NCBI GenBank assembly: GCA_009885895.1
Contig: VFJV01000122.1
Span: 1 to 33,482, forward strand
Direction: 5' to 3'
DNA length: 33,482 nucleotides
DNA from: Gammaproteobacteria bacterium
GTDB taxonomy: Bacteria > Pseudomonadota > Gammaproteobacteria > UBA1113
Positions within the stretch are counted from its first letter, which is position 1; the number at the start of each line of letters is the position of its first letter. The translations under genes were made by a program, and so were the position numbers. Below are positions 24,840 to 33,482 of this stretch, piece by piece. Below the pieces are notes generated by a model that was not told the DNA's origin, searched no databases, and worked only from the letters and a program-made list of their open reading frames with translations.

Positions 24840-25306
24840 GATGGCATAGCAACCTCTATGCCCCACTCCTGCAGCTGACGTACTTGCTCAGGATCATAAG
24901 AAAATAAGTGTATACTTTTAATCCCCATTGTTTTTAACATTTGCGCGGCAACCTTGTAACTGCGTAGTTCATTATAGTCCTCCTTATCACAGCCAGTTTG
25001 CCCTAAATAAAGAAGAATGCCACTATTTTCGCTAAAATAGTGTATTGTCTGCCACAATTTATCACTGCAAGCAAAATGTTCTGATTCAATTGCATTTCTT
25101 AAGCAGCCGCAATGTATTCCTATCATTGGTTTATCTTCAAAAACCGCCTTTTTAAAAGCAAGGGCAATATGTTCTTTATAGGAGCATAAGCCCTCGAAGC
25201 TATAGAAATAACAGTCTCCACTTTCTAAAGGAATGCGTACCTTTGTTTTGATTTTAGGGGCAGGCAAATGCAGGGTTTGCCTTGTTTTTCGCTTGACATA
25301 AACCAT
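24833..25306 (-). CDS. shortened GTP cyclohydrolase II-like protein, likely without that activity
   Basis: 157 aa. The order of segments follows RibA: VRIPLESGDCYFYSFEG with YKEHIALAF (residues 23-51), IGIHCGCLRN (62-70), SENSGILLYLGQTG (92-105) and LRSYKVAAQMLKTMGIKSIH (114-133), then LFSYDPEQVRQLQEWGIEV. Key features of true GTP cyclohydrolase II are altered. The three-cysteine zinc motif (C..11..CDC) is reduced to Cys68 and Cys80 followed by Ser-Asp; the RQEGR loop reads GQTGCD; about 25-30 residues after LRSY, a conserved active-site part of the family, are missing, as is the C-terminal tail. The frame is open and has AGGAGA before the ATG and a good promoter, so it is expressed-looking, not an evident wreck. 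It may be a binding protein or a new enzyme. Confidence 0.6.
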   Translation of the reverse strand: MVYVKRKTRQTLHLPAPKIKTKVRIPLESGDCYFYSFEGLCSYKEHIALAFKKAVFEDKPMIGIHCGCLRNAIESEHFACSDKLWQTIHYFSENSGILLYLGQTGCDKEDYNELRSYKVAAQMLKTMGIKSIHLFSYDPEQVRQLQEWGIEVAMPSS

Positions 25307-25365
25307 AATTATCTCCTGATATACAAAACCACACTAAACACTACAGGGGATAATTTATTAATTAT

Positions 25366-25394
25366 AGCATACATTAAATAATTTTCAGTGTCAA
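25366..25394 (-). promoter_or_regulatory. promoter of the GTP-cyclohydrolase-II-like gene
   Basis: On the minus strand, a perfect -35 TTGACA (25394-25389), a 17-base spacer and -10 TATGCT (25371-25366). An extended -10 TGCTATAAT overlaps it four bases downstream. The leader is about 50 bases, ending in AGGAGA before the ATG. Confidence 0.55.
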
Positions 25395-25421
25395 TTCTAA
25401 AGGAATGTTTCCGGCTAGCTC

Positions 25422-25451
25422 TTCACGTTCTTAGGTATATATTGGTATAAT
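25422..25451 (+). promoter_or_regulatory. promoter of tamA-tamB
   Basis: -35 TTCACG (25422-25427), an 18-base spacer and a perfect -10 TATAAT (25446-25451). Predicted start near 25458. It is back to back with the promoter of the minus-strand gene at 25366-25394. Confidence 0.5.
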
Positions 25452-25492
25452 GCACCATTATCCCTAAACCAAATGGATTTCTTCTATAAACT

Positions 25493-27295
25493 GTGCTTAA
25501 TTTAACCGCTACATCCAGCCATCCTCGTAGAAAGCACAACGTGTATCGATGTTTGCTATTCTGCTTATTGTTATCGGTACCACTAATGATGCAAGCAATC
25601 CCCACATTTACCTTTCAAGTTTTGGGTATAGCACAACCCGTTTTAGAAAATGTGCAAAAAAGCGTGGAAAGCTTGCCTAGACATTTGCCGGAAAAAGCCA
25701 GTGCCCAAGAAATAGCCGTTATTTTCGATCAAATTGACGATACAACTAAAAAAGCACTGGCACCCTATGGTTATTTTACACCTACTATTGTTGTAAAAAA
25801 ACACCTGGTTAAAAAAGATGCCTGGGCCATCACCATAAAAATACAGCTCGGGCCACAAACACACATCAATAACCTACATCTTGCTATCACGGGTGAGGGT
25901 GAAAAAAACAAAACACTACAACTGGCAATCAACGATTTCCCCTTAAAAAAAGGGATGCCTTTAGATACCGACTTATATGAAGAAAGCAAAAAGAAATTAG
26001 TGGCGCTCGCCAATACGGCGGGTTACATGTCCCCCACCTTTACCCAACATGAAATTGCCGTCAATAAAGAAACGCATCTAGCCAACATCAACTTAACCTT
26101 TGATACCGGCCCGCAATATTATTTCGGTGCAGTACACTTTAATCAAGAATTTTATCAGGATAGTTTTTTACAGTCTTTCCCACAATTTAAAGAAGGCGAC
26201 GTCTATTCACCCACAGCCGTATTGATGCTTCAAGAAAGTTTGAATGGAACGCCGTATTTTGCGAGCATTAATGTGGCACCAGAGCAGAATACAGACAGCA
26301 CCAATATCCCTATTGTGGTTGATTTAACACCCAGCAAGGCGAAAGCCTACAGTCTCGGTGTGGGTTATGGTACCGATACAGGGCCACGGTTAACGGGATC
26401 TTGGGAACAACGCCATATAACGGATACGGGGCAATACTTTAAAGCCTACATGCAATTGTCCACCGTACAAAGCACACTGGATATGCGCTATATTATTCCG
26501 GGAAAAGATCCTGTGAATGAACAATATTTTATAGGCGCAAGCTATCAGCAACAATCCCCCAACAGCAGCCAAGGCGAAACAGAAAAATTATCTGCGGGTA
26601 AACAACAATTATGGAAGAAGTGGACGGTTAGTTCCAGTTTAAGCTTGCAGCACGATCGCTATAGCTTATTAGGAGATCCTTACCGTGAAACGTCTATGTT
26701 ATTGCCTAGCGTTACCTTATACAAAACCAGTTATGATGATGTGGTTTTTCCTCGCAGAGGCTACAGTGCTAATTTGACCGTGCGTGGTGCGAGCACTGCC
26801 ACGTATAGCGATACCAATTTTGTGCAAGCCAAATTTTCACCTAAATTTATTTTAAGTCCTTTCGATTTTAGCCGCATCATATTACGCTCTGATTTAGGGT
26901 ATACTGCAGTAGCCGATCCGGCAACGATTCCCTTATCGCTACAATTTTCTGCCGGCGGTAGCGACAGCATACGCGGTTACAGTTATGAAGCCATAGGTCC
27001 TGGCCGTTATTTGTATGTAGGCAGTGCTGAATACCAACAACAGGTCTATAACGAGTGGTGGGCAACGACCTTCATAGATGCCGGTAATGTCATCAATAAT
27101 TTCGGTAATTCACAATATAATGTCAATGGAACGCGACTTCCAGACGCGAACTTATCCCAACTCATTAAAAGAAGTGTAGGCGTGGGCATTATGTATGCCT
27201 CTCCTGTAGGCCCCATCGAATTAACCGTGGCAAAACCCATTGCACATTCCGATAAAGGATTCTCTATTCAATTTATAATGGGAGGGAATATTTAA
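25493..27295 (+). CDS. tamA: TamA, Omp85-family outer-membrane translocation and assembly protein
   Basis: 600 aa. A hydrophobic signal segment (CLLFCLLLSVPLMMQA, residues 20-35) precedes three POTRA domains (about 40-270), with YGYFTPTIVV and GPQTHINNLHLAITGEGE typical of TamA. The C-terminal 16-strand barrel starts near AYSLGVGYGTDTGPRLTG, contains the GSDSIRGYSYEAIGPG lid-loop motif and ends FSIQFIMGGNI. With TamB it bridges the membranes for autotransporter insertion and, in current models, lipid transfer. The start is uncertain: GTG at 25493 has no ribosome site, while an in-frame GTG at 25541 has AGAAAG nearby and still leaves a signal peptide. The stop TAA overlaps the tamB ATG. Confidence 0.9.
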   Translation: MLNLTATSSHPRRKHNVYRCLLFCLLLSVPLMMQAIPTFTFQVLGIAQPVLENVQKSVESLPRHLPEKASAQEIAVIFDQIDDTTKKALAPYGYFTPTIVVKKHLVKKDAWAITIKIQLGPQTHINNLHLAITGEGEKNKTLQLAINDFPLKKGMPLDTDLYEESKKKLVALANTAGYMSPTFTQHEIAVNKETHLANINLTFDTGPQYYFGAVHFNQEFYQDSFLQSFPQFKEGDVYSPTAVLMLQESLNGTPYFASINVAPEQNTDSTNIPIVVDLTPSKAKAYSLGVGYGTDTGPRLTGSWEQRHITDTGQYFKAYMQLSTVQSTLDMRYIIPGKDPVNEQYFIGASYQQQSPNSSQGETEKLSAGKQQLWKKWTVSSSLSLQHDRYSLLGDPYRETSMLLPSVTLYKTSYDDVVFPRRGYSANLTVRGASTATYSDTNFVQAKFSPKFILSPFDFSRIILRSDLGYTAVADPATIPLSLQFSAGGSDSIRGYSYEAIGPGRYLYVGSAEYQQQVYNEWWATTFIDAGNVINNFGNSQYNVNGTRLPDANLSQLIKRSVGVGIMYASPVGPIELTVAKPIAHSDKGFSIQFIMGGNI

Positions 27296-30200
27296 TGCGG
27301 TGGATATTGAGTGTATTGCGTGCGCTGCGCGTCGTTCTTATGTTGTTATTGCTAGGCCTAACGGTATTACTCTATATTTTACTAGAAACCTCCTATGGTT
27401 TAAGGCTAGCCAACACCTTTTTACCCTTATTTTTACCCTTTACATTGCAAATTGACGCGCCCCGCGGAGCATTATTGGATACAATGTACGCGGACAAGGT
27501 TACCTACCGTGATAGTGTCGTCGACGTTGAGGTTACACATGGGTCACTGCGCTTAGATGCCCTACGCTTGCTTATGGGTGAAATTAAAGTAAACGATGTA
27601 ATCGCTGATGATGTACGTGTTATTATTCTAGAAAGTGCTGAGCCTACCACCTTGACGCGTGCAAAATTATTGGAAAATTTAACATTGCCTTTTTCGCTTA
27701 AACTGCGCAATAGCACTTTAAAGCATCTACTTGTGGGCGAAGATCACCAAAAGCCTTGGGTTGATGTGCAAAATGCCAAGGTATCCGCTTTAATGAATGC
27801 AGAGCCTCATTTTAGATTGAGTGCCAAATGGAGTGAAGGACAGTTGAACTTTATTCCGGATGTGCCTTTAAAGAGCGCAAATGGAAAATTTAGAATCGAT
27901 GGCAAATTACCTCATTACAGCGTTTCTTTTAATGCGCAATTGCAATTGGCTAATGAAAAAAACAAACTCACGTCTATAGTAGGCCGGGGTGATTTTTCAG
28001 GATTAATCCTGGATACCGTCAATTTACGTCAAGCAAGCAATAACCTTAATGCGCCTATGCAAGTGACTTGGCTGCCTTATTTTCAGTGGGCAATTCCTAA
28101 ATTAACCGGAAAAATTCACGGCTACCCTATCAACGGCCATATGGCCATGCGCGCCGATGGAAAGCGTTGGCAAATAGATAACAGTGAAATTAAACTTCAC
28201 GATGCCTCTTTGGAAATAGCCGGGCAATATAAACAAAACGGGAAATTTAGTTTTAAATTAGCCATTCCAAAAATGGAAACTTTAATAGCGGGCAGTAAAG
28301 GCCGTATTTTTTCAGAAGGTGTTTGGACTGGCACGGCGGCTAACCCCGAGATCAATGCTGTTGCAACGGCAAACGATGTCTATATCAACCCTAATGTATC
28401 GCTAAAACGCTTAGAAGGTCATTTAAATGCTAAGTCATTGTACCCTTCTGCACAGACTTATTGGCAACAATTTCACTTTGTAGCAGGCTTGCGTGCGGAT
28501 CAGATCCATCTTGCGAATCAGAGTTTAGATGAGGCCACTTTAAATTTTGATGGGGCCTTTGATGTAGTGCATGCCGCTTTATTGCATGCTGAAATTAAAA
28601 ACTTACAATTGAGCAACACCCCCATAGACTCCCTCATTGTAGACGTTCGCAACAAAGATGCCTATCAAAAAGCCAGTGTAGCATTGAATTGGGGTAGCAA
28701 AAAATTAACGGCGGTAATAAGTGGCGACTACAAAAATAAAATTTGGCAAGGCATGCTGGAAGATTTTAAGACTAATTTTAATGTGCATTTGCAAAAAAGA
28801 AATTCTATTTTAATAAGCCCAGATGAATTGAAAATAAACCCAATCTGTTTTAGTCTAAATCAAGCTAATCTTTGTGGCGATTTAACTTGGCAAAAAGACA
28901 AAGACTTCAATGCCAAAATGAACGGTAAAAATATCCCTATCACGACTCTCACTCAATTTTTCCTGCCCAAACAAAAAGTTGAGGGCACATTTTCTTTAGA
29001 AGCTAACATGACAGGTGATGGGCATTACATCCAAAGCGGCGATCTTCATTTTTCCTTATCAGACGGAAAATTAATTGACAATAGCGGCGATACACCCATA
29101 GCCATTCCTTTTCGCAAAAGCCATATGGATGTGAGTCTCTCTCAAAAGGGTCTGTCGCTTAATGGCGATTTAAACGTGTTGGACCAACCCCCCATCCGTT
29201 GGCAATTGTTGGCACCTAAACTTAATTTGGGCGATCCTAATTGGTTGGGCACCTCCATAGACGGTTATTTAGAATTTAGCACGCAACACCTGGCGATGAT
29301 AGCTAAATCCTACCCTCAATTACAAAACATGAAGGGAACCTTATCCGCGGATATTAAAATAAAGGGCACCTTGATAGAACCACAATTTTCAGGAGGTCTG
29401 CAGCTTAAACAAGGAGAATTAGATGTACCTTCCTTAGGATTGCATCTAAAGCCCATAGAATTTAGTGCGCAAGCACAAAATAATAAAATCACCTATGATG
29501 GGCACATCAACACTAATCCTGGGCTGATCAACATACAAGGCTATACCGATTTAAGTCCAAATAACCGCAAAACCGAGCTGCAGATTAATGGCAATGCGAT
29601 TACGGTTATGCGTACCACGGAATATCAAGTTAATGCAACACCAGAATTACATTTGACTTGGTTCAACCATCTTTTAAATGTAGAGGGTCAAATTACTATC
29701 CCGAGTGCACAGTTAAGCCCTATCGATTTAGGTGATACCGTAACGTTATCCAATGATGTTGTTTTTGTGGATGGGAAAGAAAAAAAGGAAAAAACAGATT
29801 TCTCCATACACAGTCATGTAAAGATCATCTTGGGAGATAAAGTCCTTCTGAATGTTAAAGGCTTAACGGCGCGTTTAACGGGCGCTGTAGATGTGCAAGA
29901 AAATGAAAACAGCGCGCAAACAACGGGGTTAGGGCAGATTAATATCATCGATGGTCGCTATAAAGCCCATGGGCAAGACCTAAAGGTACGTACTGGCCGG
30001 GCTATTTTCACTGGAGGCTCAGTGACCAATCCTGCTTTGTATGCGGAGGTCATACGCACCGTCAGCACCTATGTGACCGCAAATAACACGCCTACCTCCG
30101 GGCAAAAAACACAACAATCTTATGGTGCGCTACAAAGCGATGTTATTGTGGGTGCGCGCATTACCGGTACCGTCGATATTCCACAAATTACTTTTTTCTC

Positions 30201-30618
30201 TGAACCCGCAGGTCTGACTCAATCACAAATTTTATCCTATTTAGTATTAGGTAAAGGTGAATCGTCAGGCTCTGACTTTGATACCTCTATATTATTAAAT
30301 GCCATATCTTTTCTAGACATAGGGGGTAAAGAAAGCGCGGCAACAAAGAGTACACTGCAAAAAGGCTTGGGCTTAGATGAACTCGGCCTGCAATCGGGAC
30401 AAGAATATAGTAGCGAAAGCCAGTCTCTAGTCAATAACACTTCTTTGGTGTTGGGCAAAGCCTTATCGCCAAAATTGTTTGTAGACTACAGCATAGGATT
30501 GATTGAACCCATCAATATTTTACGCATACGGTATCAATTTGCAAAACATTTTATGCTACGATCTGAATCAAGCACCAATGCTCAGGGTATAGACGTGTTT
30601 TATAATATTGAGCGTTAG
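27295..30618 (+). CDS. tamB: TamB, AsmA-like bridge protein
   Basis: 1107 aa. One N-terminal membrane helix (VVLMLLLLGLTVLLYILLET, residues 13-32) anchors it in the inner membrane. A long beta-rich region of repeated short strands forms the groove of the bridge-like lipid transfer family. The C-terminal DUF490/TamB domain is present, with GLGQINIIDGRYKAHGQDL, GRAIFTGGSVTNPALYAEVI, SQILSYLVLGK and the ending IRYQFAKHFMLRSESS...GIDVFYNIER. Its ATG shares a base with the tamA stop. It is slightly shorter than E. coli TamB (1259). No terminator is seen in the nine bases before the convergent hpt. Confidence 0.92.
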   Translation: MRWILSVLRALRVVLMLLLLGLTVLLYILLETSYGLRLANTFLPLFLPFTLQIDAPRGALLDTMYADKVTYRDSVVDVEVTHGSLRLDALRLLMGEIKVNDVIADDVRVIILESAEPTTLTRAKLLENLTLPFSLKLRNSTLKHLLVGEDHQKPWVDVQNAKVSALMNAEPHFRLSAKWSEGQLNFIPDVPLKSANGKFRIDGKLPHYSVSFNAQLQLANEKNKLTSIVGRGDFSGLILDTVNLRQASNNLNAPMQVTWLPYFQWAIPKLTGKIHGYPINGHMAMRADGKRWQIDNSEIKLHDASLEIAGQYKQNGKFSFKLAIPKMETLIAGSKGRIFSEGVWTGTAANPEINAVATANDVYINPNVSLKRLEGHLNAKSLYPSAQTYWQQFHFVAGLRADQIHLANQSLDEATLNFDGAFDVVHAALLHAEIKNLQLSNTPIDSLIVDVRNKDAYQKASVALNWGSKKLTAVISGDYKNKIWQGMLEDFKTNFNVHLQKRNSILISPDELKINPICFSLNQANLCGDLTWQKDKDFNAKMNGKNIPITTLTQFFLPKQKVEGTFSLEANMTGDGHYIQSGDLHFSLSDGKLIDNSGDTPIAIPFRKSHMDVSLSQKGLSLNGDLNVLDQPPIRWQLLAPKLNLGDPNWLGTSIDGYLEFSTQHLAMIAKSYPQLQNMKGTLSADIKIKGTLIEPQFSGGLQLKQGELDVPSLGLHLKPIEFSAQAQNNKITYDGHINTNPGLINIQGYTDLSPNNRKTELQINGNAITVMRTTEYQVNATPELHLTWFNHLLNVEGQITIPSAQLSPIDLGDTVTLSNDVVFVDGKEKKEKTDFSIHSHVKIILGDKVLLNVKGLTARLTGAVDVQENENSAQTTGLGQINIIDGRYKAHGQDLKVRTGRAIFTGGSVTNPALYAEVIRTVSTYVTANNTPTSGQKTQQSYGALQSDVIVGARITGTVDIPQITFFSEPAGLTQSQILSYLVLGKGESSGSDFDTSILLNAISFLDIGGKESAATKSTLQKGLGLDELGLQSGQEYSSESQSLVNNTSLVLGKALSPKLFVDYSIGLIEPINILRIRYQFAKHFMLRSESSTNAQGIDVFYNIER

Positions 30619-30627
30619 GATCCCGAA

Positions 30628-31185
30628 TCACTCATCTTCGGTGGCCACTACAAAAATACCAGGTGCGTTGCGCAGGTACTCTTTATAGTCCATGCCATAG
30701 CCAAATATATAGCGATCTTCCACCTGCAAGGCGCGAAAATCTGCTTTTTTCAAACCTCCAGGCTCTCGTGTATGTTCTTTATCCACCAATACGGCGGTTA
30801 GTACTCTGGTAGCACCTTGTTCTTTACAATAATCAACAATAGCGGCTAAGGTTAAGCCTCCGTCTAGAATGTCATCAACGATGAGTACCGTTCTACCTTT
30901 AATATCAAAACTAGGACTCGCCTTCCATTGCAAATGGCCGCCTTTAGTCTCACCACGGTATCGCGTAGCGTGTACATAATGCAATTCTAAAGGAAAATCT
31001 AGACGCAATAATAAACTACCCATAGGCACTAAGCCGCCAATCATGACGCACAATAAAACAGGATTTTCATTGGCAATGATTTTATGGATTTCGCTGGCCA
31101 TAGCATCAATGGCCAATTCAACTTCTACACGGCGGTATAAACAAGTAGCACGCTGGTAAACTTCTTTAATATTTTCTGGTAACAT
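30628..31185 (-). CDS. hpt: hypoxanthine-guanine phosphoribosyltransferase
   Basis: Purine salvage: converts hypoxanthine or guanine with PRPP to IMP or GMP. The type I PRTase PRPP loop [14 protein letters not shown] is near 97-110; [19 protein letters not shown] is the family's N-terminal loop, and the base-contacting part is [20 protein letters not shown]. Length is 185 aa from the chosen ATG at 31185, which has AGGA eight bases upstream; an ATG at 31194, overlapping the nagZ stop, is three codons earlier and abuts that site. It is last in a four-gene operon. The salvage role fits a host-associated life but is common in free-living relatives too. Confidence 0.9.
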   Translation of the reverse strand: MLPENIKEVYQRATCLYRRVEVELAIDAMASEIHKIIANENPVLLCVMIGGLVPMGSLLLRLDFPLELHYVHATRYRGETKGGHLQWKASPSFDIKGRTVLIVDDILDGGLTLAAIVDYCKEQGATRVLTAVLVDKEHTREPGGLKKADFRALQVEDRYIFGYGMDYKEYLRNAPGIFVVATEDE

Positions 31186-31190
31186 GATAT

Positions 31191-32144
31191 TCATCCTATT
31201 TTACGCCCATATAATGTTGTGATACTGTCGCTACGATCAAAGGTAGCGTCTATTGTAAAGGTTTGCAGACATTCTTCAATCCCTAGGTACTCATTACACA
31301 ATAATACCAAATCACAGCCCGCATTCAATGCGCTCTGTAACCGTTCGGGATAAGTGCCCATACCCTCAGCCCCACCCATTCCTAAATCGTCGCTGATGAT
31401 AACGCCTTTAAATTGACATTGCTGGCGCAAAATATCTTTCATCCAAATGGATGAAAAGCCAGCGGGTTTATCGTCTACTTTTGGAAAAACGATGTGTGCG
31501 GGCATTATGGCGTCCAATGCCTCTTCTTTTATTAGCTGCAAAAAGGGAATTAAATCGTCTGAGGCAATTGTATTGTACTCCCGGACATCCACGGGTAAGT
31601 CATCGTGCGAATCCACAGTGACATCGCCATGACCTGGAAAATGTTTGGCACAGGTTTTCATGCCCGCCCTATGTACACCATCACACCATGCCTTTGTCAT
31701 AGCGGCTACAATATCGGATTTTCGGTGAAAACTTCTATCGCCAATTAGACTTAGTTTATTTTTATTTAAGTCTACAACGGGAGCAAAGCTCATATCCACA
31801 CCTACCGCTAATAGTTCTTGTGCCATGCAAAACCCCCATTCATTGGTTTTTAGCACTGCACTTTGACGATCGCTTTCATACAGCGCGCCCAATTCCCCCA
31901 AGCTAGGTAAACGGGTGAAACCGTTGATAAAGCGTTGCACACGCCCGCCTTCGTGGTCTACCGAGACCCATAGTGAGGGAGATCGCAAGGCTTTAATTTC
32001 AGCCACCAATGCCCGCAATTGCGGCACATCGTTATAATTGCGGGCAAATAAAATTACGCCGCCCACCAAGGGATGTTGCAGACGTTGAGTATCTTCATGG
32101 CTTAGCACCAGGCCTTTTATACCTATAATCAGCGGGCCTAGCAT
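31191..32144 (-). CDS. nagZ: NagZ, beta-N-acetylglucosaminidase
   Basis: Cytoplasmic glycoside hydrolase family 3 enzyme of peptidoglycan recycling: removes GlcNAc from anhydro-muropeptides. Hallmarks: [26 protein letters not shown], and [18 protein letters not shown] with the acid/base histidine. The [12 protein letters not shown] segment carries the nucleophile aspartate. No signal peptide, as expected. Its 317 aa is slightly below E. coli NagZ (341). It starts at the last base of the DUF1820 gene stop and overlaps the region of hpt start, so it is fully coupled. Confidence 0.96.
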   Translation of the reverse strand: MLGPLIIGIKGLVLSHEDTQRLQHPLVGGVILFARNYNDVPQLRALVAEIKALRSPSLWVSVDHEGGRVQRFINGFTRLPSLGELGALYESDRQSAVLKTNEWGFCMAQELLAVGVDMSFAPVVDLNKNKLSLIGDRSFHRKSDIVAAMTKAWCDGVHRAGMKTCAKHFPGHGDVTVDSHDDLPVDVREYNTIASDDLIPFLQLIKEEALDAIMPAHIVFPKVDDKPAGFSSIWMKDILRQQCQFKGVIISDDLGMGGAEGMGTYPERLQSALNAGCDLVLLCNEYLGIEECLQTFTIDATFDRSDSITTLYGRKIG

Positions 32145-32491
32145 TATCGTTTATCCTTACCCGGATCGATATAAATGCTACTGGATAAAGGGGTGATTTT
32201 GTTTGTGGTTTGCGCACGTGCGGTGATTTTGCTGTTCGAAACTTTTTCAACTTCGTCGATGCGCAATACGGTGTGCATGGGGATATAGGTTCTTTTCACA
32301 CCTTTGAATTGTTCTTTTAATCGTTCTTCGCTAGGATCGACCACTACACTAGTCGTTTCACCAAAAACTAGATTTTCTACAATAATAAAACCAAACATAT
32401 CCGATTCGGCCACATTTTTGGCATACACTTCAACCACGTTGTCATTTTGAACAAAGGTGATTTTATACAGTATTGCGTTTATTTTACTCAT
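32144..32491 (-). CDS. DUF1820 family protein
   Basis: 115 aa. The sequence VEVYAKNVAESDMFGFIIVE, then FGETTSVVVDPSEERLKEQF followed by KGVKRTYIPMHTVLRIDEVEK, is the near-invariant core of the DUF1820 family found across gammaproteobacteria. No function is established for it. It is soluble, beta-rich, without signal peptide; the C-terminal tail (residues 95-115) is variable. It starts within the stop of the L,D-transpeptidase gene (four-base overlap) and its stop shares a base with nagZ, so it belongs to this envelope-recycling operon. Confidence 0.88.
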   Translation of the reverse strand: MSKINAILYKITFVQNDNVVEVYAKNVAESDMFGFIIVENLVFGETTSVVVDPSEERLKEQFKGVKRTYIPMHTVLRIDEVEKVSNSKITARAQTTNKITPLSSSIYIDPGKDKR

Positions 32492-32994
32492 TTAGCACCT
32501 TGTGTATTATTTGCGCTTATGAGGGTAACCAAGCACCCTTCTTCAACGGCATTAAAGAGATCGATTATATCTAAATTACGCATGCGTATACAGCCCTTAG
32601 AACCAGGATGGCCAATACTTGTGCTATCTGGAGTGCCATGTATGTAAATATGTCGATTACGCGTGTCGCATTGCCCAAAACGGTTATAGCCAGGCTCTAA
32701 ACCCATTAGCCAGAGTACACGCGTTAAAATCCAATCTCGCTCGGGTTCAGCCCTTTGCAATTCAGGCGTATAGATTTCACCCGTAGCCTCTCGGTATACA
32801 AACACTGTGTTTATAGGCACCTTATGCCCAATTTTACGATAAACCATATGCCGACCTAAGGGCGTTTTCCCGCTGCCCATTTCTTGGCCAATTCCGTTTT
32901 TGCCACTGGAAATGCTATAACGGGCTAGACAACTTTTGCCCTCGTATAACTCTAAAGTCTGTAAATTTAAATCAATTATAATCTCTTTGCTCAT
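32488..32994 (-). CDS. L,D-transpeptidase (YkuD-domain) protein without signal peptide
   Basis: 168 aa, nearly all a YkuD catalytic domain: IIIDLNLQTLELYEG at the N-terminus, SGKTPLGRHMV, YIHGTPDSTSIGHPGSKGCI with the following RMRN, carrying the catalytic His and Cys (pattern HG...S.GC.RM, here S-K-G-C in place of the more common S-H-G-C). Such enzymes cross-link peptidoglycan or attach proteins to it in the periplasm, but no signal peptide or membrane segment is visible. The ATG at 32994 was chosen because GGA lies seven bases upstream; a TTG at 33006 would add only four residues and no signal. It is the first gene of the operon with DUF1820, nagZ and hpt. Confidence 0.88.
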   Translation of the reverse strand: MSKEIIIDLNLQTLELYEGKSCLARYSISSGKNGIGQEMGSGKTPLGRHMVYRKIGHKVPINTVFVYREATGEIYTPELQRAEPERDWILTRVLWLMGLEPGYNRFGQCDTRNRHIYIHGTPDSTSIGHPGSKGCIRMRNLDIIDLFNAVEEGCLVTLISANNTQGAK

Positions 32995-33010
32995 GTATTT
33001 TTCCAAAAGG

Positions 33011-33019
33011 TGCTATATA
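33011..33019 (+). promoter_or_regulatory. candidate extended -10 element for wrbA
   Basis: TGCTATATA resembles an extended -10 with one mismatch; transcription would start about 27 bases before the wrbA ATG. A -35 at proper distance is not evident. The intergenic region is only 58 bases and must also serve the divergent L,D-transpeptidase operon. Confidence 0.3.
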
Positions 33020-33043
33020 CTCTACGCAATATCTGCCTACTAG

Positions 33044-33482
<439 letters not shown>

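Overview
The window is chromosomal DNA from a moderately AT-rich gammaproteobacterium. I infer a member of Legionellales (a Coxiella- or Legionella-like, probably host-associated lineage). Three observations support this: the gene content and order of the rpsB-to-lpxB cluster; the absence of dxr from its usual place between frr and uppS (Legionella and Coxiella are known to make isoprenoids by the mevalonate route); and decayed biotin genes beside an intact birA. No rRNA, tRNA, CRISPR, prophage or insertion sequence was recognised.

Layout. 1-700: a 77-codon unknown gene with its own terminator. 704-3506 (minus): mlaF-mlaE-mlaD, the inner-membrane part of a phospholipid transporter, followed by a DUF6058-like gene where mlaC would be expected. 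3705-6928 (plus): mutS, translationally coupled to a squalene/phytoene-synthase-fold protein that has lost its aspartate-rich motifs. 6917-19492 (minus): a twelve-gene cluster, in transcription order rpsB, tsf, pyrH, frr, uppS, cdsA, rseP, bamA, skp, lpxD, fabZ, lpxA, followed by lpxB. It joins translation, nucleotide supply, undecaprenyl and phospholipid synthesis, outer-membrane protein assembly and lipid A synthesis. 19493-19965: a divergent control region with two tandem palindromic repeats and overlapping promoters for rpsB and map. 19966-21710 (plus): map and birA. 21707-22517: remnants of bioD (minus) and bioA (plus). 22656-24178 (plus): a hipBA toxin-antitoxin pair, probably read from a leaderless mRNA. 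24187-25306 (minus): an FMN-reductase-family gene and a shortened GTP cyclohydrolase II-like gene. 25493-30618 (plus): tamA-tamB, a second envelope assembly or lipid-transfer system. 30628-32994 (minus): a tight four-gene operon of L,D-transpeptidase, DUF1820, nagZ and hpt. 33053-end (plus): the 5' part of wrbA.

The main theme is the cell envelope: Mla, Lpx, Bam/Skp, RseP, Tam, UppS/CdsA, NagZ and an L,D-transpeptidase. The less ordinary signals are: (1) a family of about 120-130 bp palindromic repeats in three copies, with compensatory base changes in its stems; (2) two intact genes that look like pseudoenzymes, the squalene-synthase-like and GTP-cyclohydrolase-II-like proteins; (3) the bioD/bioA graveyard; (4) the leaderless hipBA; and (5) the mla operon with an unexpected last gene. 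All family assignments come from reading motifs and family resemblance by eye; no database search was run.
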